A stretch of DNA of 21,156 bases from Promethearchaeota archaeon (GTDB lineage Archaea > Asgardarchaeota > Lokiarchaeia > Sigynarchaeales > SOKP01). Each line of letters starts with the position of its first letter. Positions within the stretch are counted from its first letter, which is position 1. A model generated the notes under the pieces. It was not told the origin of the DNA, made no database searches, and saw nothing but the letters and a program-made list of their open reading frames with translations. Shown here in pieces: positions 14,643 through 21,156 of this stretch. The stretch lies in contig SDNN01000031.1 of NCBI GenBank assembly GCA_004524425.1, forward strand, positions 1 to 21,156, written 5' to 3'. The translations under genes were made by a program, and so were the position numbers.

Positions 14643-17600
14643 TTACATTTCATAAGTAAATAAATCCTTAATTTTTTCAAAATTTAAATTAGTAATCCAT
14701 GATTCTCCCGTCGCGGTGACAATTGTATCTGCTAAATCTCTTTTTTCTTCCAAAAGGGCATCTATTTTTTCTTCTATCGTTCCATTTGTTATAAATTTAT
14801 AAACATTTACAGGCGACTTTTGTCCTATTCGATAAGCTCGATCCGTTGCCTGATCTTCAACGGCGGGATTCCACCACCTGTCAAAATGAAATACAGTAGT
14901 AGCTTGAGTCAAATTCAAACCCGTGCCTCCCGCTTTTAGGGAAAGTATCATGATGGGGGCGCTATGAATGTTACTTGACTGAAATTCATTTACAATTTCC
15001 CTTCTTTTCTTTTCCGGAACCCCCCCGTGAAAGAAAAGAACCTTGAATTTAAATTGTTCCTGCAAAATGGCAGCAATAATATCACCCATTTTTTTAAATT
15101 GAGTGAAAATTAATGCTTTTTCACCATTAGAAATTACTTCCTCAACCATTTCTATTAATCTTTCTAATTTATAGGATTGAGACGTGAATTCTTCTAATTT
15201 TAAACCATTCCCAAAAGATGGAACTGGTTTTTTTTGAAATTGAAAGGGATGATTACATATTTGTTTTAGTTTCACTAAAAGGGTAAGCACGTTAATTTTA
15301 TCCTTAATAACCTTATCTAAATTATTTAATGCTTCGTCAATTAGTTCCTTGTAGAGTTTTGCTTGAACCTCACTTAGACCAACATAGATCTTCATTTCAT
15401 TTTTATCTGGTAAATCTTTGATGATGGATTTGTCTGATTTTAATCGGCGTAATATAAAGGGAGAAATTATATTTTTCAATTCCCGAATAGCCTCTTTATC
15501 TTGATATCGCTCTATAGGAACGATGAAATCTTCCTGAAATTTGGTTCTGCTCCCAAGTAAGCCTGGATTCAGAAATTCAAATAAAGTCCACAGTTCCATC
15601 AACCTATTTTCTATAGGCGTTCCGCTCAAGCCTATTTTATAATTCGCTTGTAATCTATAGACGGCTTTAGTCTGTTTTGAATCATAGTTCTTTATGTTTT
15701 GGATCTCATCAACTATTATCCCGTTAAAATTAATAGTTTCAAGAAAATCAATATCATTTCGAAGGGTGCCATAGGTTGTTAGAAAAATGCGGTGAGCTTT
15801 CAAGAATTTAGGAATATCTTTCGCATCTTTATAACGCTCAGGACCGTGATGAATAATGACTTCCATATCCGGGGCAAATCGATTAAACTCTTTTTCCCAG
15901 TTGAATAAGAGTGAGGTGGGGCAAATTATTAACACGCTTCCTTTTTGACTCTCTTGATTGGTTTCTTTATTATGTTGGAGAAGAGCGATAACTTGTATCG
16001 TTTTTCCCAGTCCCATATCATCAGCAAGACAAAGTCCAAAATGATATTCGCACATGTTCGCCATCCAAGTGAGCCCTGAAACTTGATAAGGTCTTAAACT
16101 CCCGTTAAAAGATTCAGGTACGGGAATTTCTTCAAATTTATCAATACTCTTGATTTTTTCTATTATCTCATTAAGGTCTCCTTCAACTATGACGTCGAAC
16201 TTGTTTCCTCCTTCCTCAAGCTGAATAGATTCGGATAATCCTAATTTTAATGCTTCCATGTAATTCATTTCGCCAGAAATTAGATCATTCTTGAATATTT
16301 CCGTTAATTCCTTAACATCCTGCTGATCTAATAAAATCCATTCACCTCCACGATTGATTAAAGGTTCTCCTCCCTCAATTAATCTCTTTAATTCACTTTT
16401 TGAGAGTTTCTCTCCTTTAATGGTGGCCTCCCATTCATATTCAATCAAAGAATTTAAATTAAACATTGAAGGCATCGTATATCCTTTAGATTTGATGCTT
16501 TCCTTTTTTTTAGAATGAATAATTAGTCTTGTAGTTAATCTTTGTTTGCCTCCCATGGTAAATACTTCCGGTAATGATACGGAAAAACCGCTTTGTATGA
16601 GGAGATCTTTTTGATATCTCATGAATTCTATAACTTCTGATGATGCGAGCATCACCTGGTTTGGAATTCTCTCTTCTAAAGCACGCATAATGGGAGGAAA
16701 TAATTTGGATGCACTTCCTAATGACCTAAACATGCTTTCAATTAATTCTTCTTTCTTCCCGATATTAACCGCGATGGTGCCCTGTGGAAGCTTATTAATT
16801 AAAAACTCTTTTAAAGATACGGAAATATTATCATAAAATTGGATAATTAAATTTAAGGGCCAATCTTCAGTGTTATTTTTAGGATAATTTAATTGAAATC
16901 CAAGAGTATAATTTCTCGCAGTATCTAAATTTTGAGTAATTTGAACCCAATTTTTGATAATTTTTGGAATTATTTTTTCATGAAAATATCTAATCTTAAA
17001 CTGTGAATCAACAGTAATTATAGATTTGAGAAACCTAAAATCCCAAGGGAGTGGGAAATTCTTATCCTCTTTTTTTTCAAATTCCATGCTATAAAATTGT
17101 TTAAAGGTTTGAAAGCCAGTTTTCTTCAATATTTTCCTAATAAACACGTCTCCAACGGCATCTAAATAATATGAGAACAAGAATGAGGGGTGCCATAAAC
17201 AGTCTGCAACATATTTATTATTACTTTCTTTCTTACTCTCTCTCATGAAGTTTAAGGGTAAATTATGGGCTGTAATGGGACAATGTTTAAGTATGGCACT
17301 GAATCTTTCATTATCAGTTTGAGTTCTCAATAATAATTTCCATTTACCTTCATAAACATTTTCAGATTGGCGGGTTAAAGTAGGGGCAAAATTTCCTCTA
17401 TTTAATAGCTCAAATAATAATTTGGTCAAAAATGCATAAGTTTTAATCGAATCAGAATAGTGTTTTTGGGATCGATCTTGCGTTTCTATGATATTTATTT
17501 GATATAACAACTTCAAAACGGGGCTAATGGGCATGATCTTTCCTAATATAGTTTCCACAGTAAAATATTCATTTTCTGAGGGAATGGCTAGACTAATTTG

Positions 17601-17819
17601 ACATGTTCTCAATTTTTCTACTGGAATGGTTCCAAACATGTGTTTAACTTTATCTATTAGCTCATTTTCCGAATATCTTATGGGAAACATCCATAAAAAA
17701 AAGAAATCCGAAGATTGTGGTATCGGTCCTTTCCCATCAATTAATTTAAAATTGCTTGCAGAGTGATTCCAGTAATCAGACGGTATGTAAATTAATTCTA
17801 ATCTAGATGAATAACTCAT
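14643..17819 (-). CDS. SWI2/SNF2-family DNA-dependent ATPase with SNF2-associated domain
   Basis: A 1058-residue superfamily 2 ATPase of the SWI2/SNF2 group (HepA/YwqA type), which moves along double-stranded DNA and shifts or strips bound protein. The long N-terminus holds an SNF2-associated domain (DUF3670-like) near 456-505, with L-I-E-Y-E-W-E-A and a closing G-G-E-W-I-L-L-D. The motor follows: motif I D-D-M-G-L-G-K-T-I-Q (about 598-608), motif II D-E-I-Q (about 703), motif III L-S-G-T-P-I-E-N-R (about 728), then in the second lobe G-G-T-G-L-N-L-T-Q-A (about 958) and the arginine-finger motif Q-A-T-D-R-A-Y-R-I-G-Q (about 990). All motifs are intact. No bromo-, chromo- or nuclease domain is seen. 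It heads a two-gene operon with the SWIM protein. A TATA-like AAAATATAAT is close before ATG 17819. Confidence 0.95.
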   Translation of the reverse strand: MSYSSRLELIYIPSDYWNHSASNFKLIDGKGPIPQSSDFFFLWMFPIRYSENELIDKVKHMFGTIPVEKLRTCQISLAIPSENEYFTVETILGKIMPISPVLKLLYQINIIETQDRSQKHYSDSIKTYAFLTKLLFELLNRGNFAPTLTRQSENVYEGKWKLLLRTQTDNERFSAILKHCPITAHNLPLNFMRESKKESNNKYVADCLWHPSFLFSYYLDAVGDVFIRKILKKTGFQTFKQFYSMEFEKKEDKNFPLPWDFRFLKSIITVDSQFKIRYFHEKIIPKIIKNWVQITQNLDTARNYTLGFQLNYPKNNTEDWPLNLIIQFYDNISVSLKEFLINKLPQGTIAVNIGKKEELIESMFRSLGSASKLFPPIMRALEERIPNQVMLASSEVIEFMRYQKDLLIQSGFSVSLPEVFTMGGKQRLTTRLIIHSKKKESIKSKGYTMPSMFNLNSLIEYEWEATIKGEKLSKSELKRLIEGGEPLINRGGEWILLDQQDVKELTEIFKNDLISGEMNYMEALKLGLSESIQLEEGGNKFDVIVEGDLNEIIEKIKSIDKFEEIPVPESFNGSLRPYQVSGLTWMANMCEYHFGLCLADDMGLGKTIQVIALLQHNKETNQESQKGSVLIICPTSLLFNWEKEFNRFAPDMEVIIHHGPERYKDAKDIPKFLKAHRIFLTTYGTLRNDIDFLETINFNGIIVDEIQNIKNYDSKQTKAVYRLQANYKIGLSGTPIENRLMELWTLFEFLNPGLLGSRTKFQEDFIVPIERYQDKEAIRELKNIISPFILRRLKSDKSIIKDLPDKNEMKIYVGLSEVQAKLYKELIDEALNNLDKVIKDKINVLTLLVKLKQICNHPFQFQKKPVPSFGNGLKLEEFTSQSYKLERLIEMVEEVISNGEKALIFTQFKKMGDIIAAILQEQFKFKVLFFHGGVPEKKRREIVNEFQSSNIHSAPIMILSLKAGGTGLNLTQATTVFHFDRWWNPAVEDQATDRAYRIGQKSPVNVYKFITNGTIEEKIDALLEEKRDLADTIVTATGESWITNLNFEKIKDLFTYEM

Positions 17820-17922
17820 GTTTAAAATAATGATTATATTTTTAGAATTATTATTGCAATTTTAATATTCTCTTGTTTTTACGGGCTGGAGTAAATTGTC
17901 CTATTTTCCTTTAAATAAAGAA

Positions 17923-18501
17923 TTATTCCAATACACCCTTCGTGGAAGGAATCTCTTGTGAAACAATTCTAATAGCTTCTTTAATTGACTTGGCCAATGC
18001 TTTAAAGGCTGCTTCTACTTTATGATGTTGATCTTCACCATATAAAATATGCAGGTGCAGGTTCATTTTGGCATTCTCAGAAAAGGAATTAAAAAAATGC
18101 CTGACATCCTCAACAGCAACGTCTTCTATATCACATTCCTCGTTTAAATTTAGATCTAATCTTAAGGCTTTGCGACCAGAAAAATCAATGACACATCTAG
18201 CGAGAGTATCATCCATCGGAATAAAAGAGCTTCCATACCTATTAATCCCTTTTTTATCTCCTAATGCTTGAACAAAACATTCCCCCATTAGTATTCCAAT
18301 GTCTTCAATTACATGATGAGTCAGATCTCCGGATGCTTTTATTTCAAGATTTATTCCAGAATGACGAGCTAATAAGTTTAACATGTGATCCATGAATTTG
18401 AAGCTAGTATCAATGTTATATTTACCAGTTCCATCTAAATTTAAATTGATGGCAATGTCAGTTTCCTTAGTCTTTCTCGTTAATTTTGCGATTCTTTCCA
18501 T
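17923..18501 (-). CDS. hisB: Imidazoleglycerol-phosphate dehydratase
   Basis: A 192-residue monofunctional HisB, the sixth step of histidine synthesis: imidazoleglycerol phosphate to imidazoleacetol phosphate, in the cytoplasm. Both halves of the duplicated fold show their metal-binding motifs: F-M-D-H-M-L (Asp 38, His 39) and H-H-V-I-E-D-I-G (62-69) in the first, and G-E-D-Q-H-H-K-V-E-A-A-F-K-A (His 159-160, Glu 163) in the second, plus M-D-D-T-L-A near 96 and the S-T-K-G-x-L ending. Length is normal and nothing is broken. No other his gene is in this window, so the pathway is scattered or the rest lies elsewhere. GTG 18510 is a possible start three codons upstream of the chosen ATG 18501. 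A 12-base palindrome at 18519-18530 sits where the promoter should be. Confidence 0.95.
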   Translation of the reverse strand: MERIAKLTRKTKETDIAINLNLDGTGKYNIDTSFKFMDHMLNLLARHSGINLEIKASGDLTHHVIEDIGILMGECFVQALGDKKGINRYGSSFIPMDDTLARCVIDFSGRKALRLDLNLNEECDIEDVAVEDVRHFFNSFSENAKMNLHLHILYGEDQHHKVEAAFKALAKSIKEAIRIVSQEIPSTKGVLE

Positions 18502-18518
18502 TTTTTTCACATAAATTA

Positions 18519-18530
18519 AAGTTATAACTT
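18519..18530. repeat. 12-base perfect palindrome upstream of hisB
   Basis: AAGTTATAACTT, without spacer, 18-29 bases before ATG 18501. It contains TTATAA and therefore may be the TATA box, an operator, or both. Confidence 0.35.
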
Positions 18531-18578
18531 AATAATTAGAATTATAGAATTTTCAATTAAAGATTCATAATGTACTGT

Positions 18579-20453
18579 TTATATATTGTTCATGTAATTC
18601 ATGATATATGTTTTTTTCTCTCTTGGAAGCCTATATAAATCAAAAATTTCATGATCCAACCTTTCACTAATCCTTTTAAAATGGTCACTATTGCGAGAAT
18701 CTAATAATTCCTTAATAATGTTTATGATATTGCCCGCAATTTCTTTTTCTTTCTCATTTTCTGGAATTTTAACTGGTAGATTTTTAATTTTTTCAATCAA
18801 TATTCTCGGGAACAATTTTTTATATGATCCGAACGATTTTATGAAGAAATATGAGAGTAGTGAAGAATTAAACAATCCTAGCAAGTAAAGATGATTAAAT
18901 TCCTTGATTGGTGATTTTAAAATTTTTAAATTATAAAAGGATTGAGAGGTAAGAGATAATTTATCATCATACGTCGCACAGATTAAGTTATCTTGAGGTA
19001 ATTGTCTGATTATTATTCTATCCTTATAGATCTCTAAATTCTTGTAATTTATCCCTTTCTTACTTATATCGATATATTTATAATCATTAATTTGAAATCT
19101 ATTCAGAGAATAAAGAAAAAGCTTCCATTTATTTTTTTGATTATCAGGAATGTCTTCAACCACTATTATCTCAATTTCATCTTGAGATAATAACGAACTA
19201 CAAGTTCTGCAAATCAGTTCATTTCGAGGCAGTGGTGAATATTTTTGACATTTATCACAAAAAATTATTTTTCCATCTTTACCTAGTTCAACACCGCGAC
19301 TTAATGTAATTTTATAATCTTTAGCTTCCATTATTTCTTTTAATTTTGGGAACTGATTGTTTAAGTAATCGAGGATACGAGAATCCTTATCATTTAAATG
19401 GATTAGGAATTTATAATCCCATTCTTTTATTTTTTTCTGCATGATTTGATTATTTTTTATTGAAGATTGCTTCATTTGTATGATATTATTTTCTCGCTTA
19501 CTTTCAGAATGCTCTTTTTGAAGGATAATTATGACATTTGATACAATGGAACCATCAAATCTTGATCCGGTATGAAAAATTTCCTTGATTTTGGTAGTCT
19601 TGTATATATATTTTCTTACAATACTTCTATTCGTTAATGCTAGGATGGAGTCAGGCAAGATGTATCCCAATTGACCGTGTTGTGTTAACAATGCAATCCC
19701 TAATTCGAGAAAAATCTGATAATAATCATATTGACCCTTAGATGTTTTAAAATCACTATTTTCTATCAATGATCTCTGACAATCAGGGATATTCCTGATA
19801 AATAAGTAAGGAGGATTTCCCACAACAAAATCATAAAATTCTCCAAATTGAAAATCATCTCGAAGCTGCAACTTTAGAGCGTCCATATTGAGAATTTTAA
19901 AAAAGGGAAATTGATAATCCTTATCATTTTGAACTACGTTTTCATAAAATTGAAATAAAGTGAATTGAATATTGATTTGACATAAGATACAAGCTATTGG
20001 ATTGACATCCACACCAACTATATTATGTTTGACCTTTGATATAGCTTTTTGCCAATCAAGAGTAGAATTTTCTTGAATACTTTTAAAATGATTGATTAAG
20101 ATTTTAATTGCATGTATGAGAAAGTTGCCAGAACCACAACTAATGTCTATTAACCTCTTGTTTGCTATATCATTTTTAGCTGTATAACCTGTTCTACATA
20201 ATATATATTTTACTATTGAATTTGGGGTGTATATTTCTCCTAATTCTTTTCTTTCTTTATAATATACATTTTTTTCATATAAACCGGATATAGGATCAAC
20301 AAGTTTCATATCATGGTTGTTTTTTCCTATCTTTCTTATTTTTTCAACCATGTTATGGATAAATTTGACATTTTGCCTTCCACTTACTTGGTAGAAATCA
20401 ATTAATTTCTCTACAATTTCATTTTTTTTTAAATAATTAATAAAATCGTTCAT
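18579..20453 (-). CDS. Eco57I/TaqI-like adenine-N6 DNA methyltransferase with inserted zinc ribbon
   Basis: A 624-residue gamma-class N6-adenine DNA methyltransferase. After a short helical N-terminus (1-75) comes G-E-I-Y-T-P, then SAM motif I D-I-S-C-G-S-G-N-F-L (100-109), G-V-D-V-N-P (motif II/III region) and the catalytic motif IV N-P-P-Y near 211. From about 390 a TaqI-type target-recognition region begins with S-R-G-V-E-L-G-K. Directly after it is a zinc ribbon, C-x2-C-x12-C-x2-C at about 397-417, then L-L-G-L-F-N-S-S-L and a closing helical region, all typical of Eco57I/TaqI specificity domains. No nuclease motif or helicase is visible and no separate restriction gene is nearby, so it may be a solitary methyltransferase, or its partner may lie outside the window. 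It is divergent from trmO. ATG 20453 is the natural start. Target sequence unknown. Confidence 0.9.
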   Translation of the reverse strand: MNDFINYLKKNEIVEKLIDFYQVSGRQNVKFIHNMVEKIRKIGKNNHDMKLVDPISGLYEKNVYYKERKELGEIYTPNSIVKYILCRTGYTAKNDIANKRLIDISCGSGNFLIHAIKILINHFKSIQENSTLDWQKAISKVKHNIVGVDVNPIACILCQINIQFTLFQFYENVVQNDKDYQFPFFKILNMDALKLQLRDDFQFGEFYDFVVGNPPYLFIRNIPDCQRSLIENSDFKTSKGQYDYYQIFLELGIALLTQHGQLGYILPDSILALTNRSIVRKYIYKTTKIKEIFHTGSRFDGSIVSNVIIILQKEHSESKRENNIIQMKQSSIKNNQIMQKKIKEWDYKFLIHLNDKDSRILDYLNNQFPKLKEIMEAKDYKITLSRGVELGKDGKIIFCDKCQKYSPLPRNELICRTCSSLLSQDEIEIIVVEDIPDNQKNKWKLFLYSLNRFQINDYKYIDISKKGINYKNLEIYKDRIIIRQLPQDNLICATYDDKLSLTSQSFYNLKILKSPIKEFNHLYLLGLFNSSLLSYFFIKSFGSYKKLFPRILIEKIKNLPVKIPENEKEKEIAGNIINIIKELLDSRNSDHFKRISERLDHEIFDLYRLPREKKTYIMNYMNNI

Positions 20454-20482
20454 TTTATTCCTATAAAAAGATGCAACAAATG

Positions 20483-20490
20483 TTTATATT
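20483..20490 (+). promoter_or_regulatory. TATA-like box in the divergent trmO / methyltransferase promoter region
   Basis: TTTATATT is centred about 22 bases before ATG 20509. The AT stretch 20481-20496 also lies 30-43 bases before the methyltransferase ATG on the other strand, so the 55-base gap may hold a shared bidirectional promoter. Confidence 0.35.
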
Positions 20491-20508
20491 TATTTATCGG
20501 AAGTTTAA

Positions 20509-21021
20509 ATGATGGAAATCACAAAAAAAATTGACTTAAAGGATTTAAAAGATCGGAAATTTCCTAAGGAGATTTGTTTTCAACCCATAGGAATCATTCA
20601 TTCGAAATTCAAATCATTAAAGGGGATTCCCATACAATTTTCAATGTCAGAATCTCAAGGAACCATAGAAATCTTCCCTAAATTTCAAGATGGTCTACAA
20701 AATTTACATAAATTTTCGCACATATATTGTATTTATTATTTCGATATGGTAAAAGTGCCAGTACCTCTAAGATCAAAACCATTTCTACAAGATAAGGAAG
20801 TAGGGGTTTTTTCAATGCGAACTCCTTTTAGACCAAACCCGATCGGATTATCGATATTTGAGCTTTTAAGAATCAATAAAAATCTATTGACAGTCAGTAA
20901 TGTAGACGTTTTAGATAAAACCCCTATATTAGATATTAAACCATATGTCTCCAAATTTGACCACCGCAATCCTCATAAATATGGGTGGACTAAAGGAAAA
21001 GTAAAAAAAATGACTAGTTAA
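20509..21021 (+). CDS. trmO: tRNA (t6A37)-N6-methyltransferase, archaeal short form
   Basis: A 170-residue protein of the TsaA/UPF0066 family. TrmO adds a methyl group to the N6-threonylcarbamoyl-adenosine at position 37 of a threonine tRNA, using S-adenosylmethionine. Family blocks are P-I-G-I-I-H-S (26-32), G-T-I-E-I-F (51-56), F-S-H-I-Y (69-73), G-V-F-S-M-R-T-P-F-R-P-N-P-I-G-L-S (99-115) and D-V-L-D-K-T-P-I-L-D-I-K-P-Y (133-146). It stops soon after the core, without the C-terminal extension of the Escherichia coli protein, as in archaeal members. The first of two adjacent ATG codons is used; GGAAG lies upstream. The gene is divergent from the DNA methyltransferase, which does not imply a shared job. 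The remaining 135 bases of the window hold no clear gene. Confidence 0.9.
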   Translation: MMEITKKIDLKDLKDRKFPKEICFQPIGIIHSKFKSLKGIPIQFSMSESQGTIEIFPKFQDGLQNLHKFSHIYCIYYFDMVKVPVPLRSKPFLQDKEVGVFSMRTPFRPNPIGLSIFELLRINKNLLTVSNVDVLDKTPILDIKPYVSKFDHRNPHKYGWTKGKVKKMTS

Positions 21022-21156
21022 TTACCATCAAAAAAAGTATTTTATAGTATTAAATCTTATATGAATCTAGCTGAATAAAATGAAATTCAAGTGTTAGAAG
21101 AAATATAAGAACATGGAAATAATGATTTTTGATTTTATTTTAATGGTAATTTCAAT

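Noticed and set aside
13662..20453. A DISARM-like defence system (SNF2-type helicase plus adenine methyltransferase)
   Set aside because: The SNF2 gene is paired with a SWIM protein, hisB separates it from the methyltransferase, and no DrmA helicase, DrmB (DUF1998) or phospholipase D gene is present.
21113..21156. Possible start of a gene running off the right edge (ATG 21113, hydrophobic codons)
   Set aside because: Only 14 codons are visible, with weak purine-rich sequence before the ATG; not enough to call.
1..21156. tRNA genes, C/D box RNAs, CRISPR arrays, insertion sequences or attachment sites
   Set aside because: The gaps between genes are short and AT-rich, with no cloverleaf-like GC stems, no regularly spaced direct repeats, and no transposase or integrase reading frame seen by eye.

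Overview
The window reads as a piece of an AT-rich archaeal chromosome, most likely from an Asgard archaeon (Lokiarchaeia-like or a relative). The best single pointer is 12280-13236, a Roadblock/LC7 domain fused to a Ras-like small GTPase, an architecture characteristic of Asgard genomes. Supporting signs are TATA-like boxes about 20-30 bases before many start codons, T-tract terminators, few Shine-Dalgarno sites, and an archaeal short-form TrmO. Fifteen complete genes, one truncated gene and one doubtful small gene are called. No tRNA, rRNA, CRISPR array or insertion sequence was seen, and no gap between genes exceeds about 250 bases.

Region 1 (1-7929) looks like a carbohydrate or sugar-acid module. 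It holds the C-terminal end of a tungsten aldehyde:ferredoxin oxidoreductase (+); a co-directional minus-strand set made of an IlvD/Edd-family dehydratase, a YdjC/ChbG-type carbohydrate deacetylase and a GPH-family sugar:cation symporter; a divergent RraA/HMG-aldolase-like gene; and a large GH38-like glycosidase with altered catalytic motifs, convergent with the aldolase. My inference is a non-phosphorylative Entner-Doudoroff-like route: import, glycoside cleavage and deacetylation, dehydration of an aldonate, retro-aldol cleavage to pyruvate plus an aldehyde, then ferredoxin-linked oxidation of the aldehyde. Each family call is firm or fairly firm; the joined pathway is a hypothesis.

Region 2 (8172-12099) holds a seven-helix membrane protein of unknown role, a type I phosphodiesterase/nucleotide pyrophosphatase-like enzyme divergent from a small COG4087-type HAD phosphatase, and an unrecognised probably beta-rich protein. 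A 19-base AT palindrome sits in the divergent promoter region.

Region 3 (12280-17819) holds the Roadblock-GTPase fusion, a possible 53-residue protein, and a probable two-gene operon in which a SWI2/SNF2 ATPase with an SNF2-associated domain is followed by a SWIM zinc-finger protein.

Region 4 (17923-21156) holds hisB standing alone, an Eco57I/TaqI-like adenine-N6 DNA methyltransferase with an inserted zinc ribbon and no visible nuclease, and trmO divergent from it.
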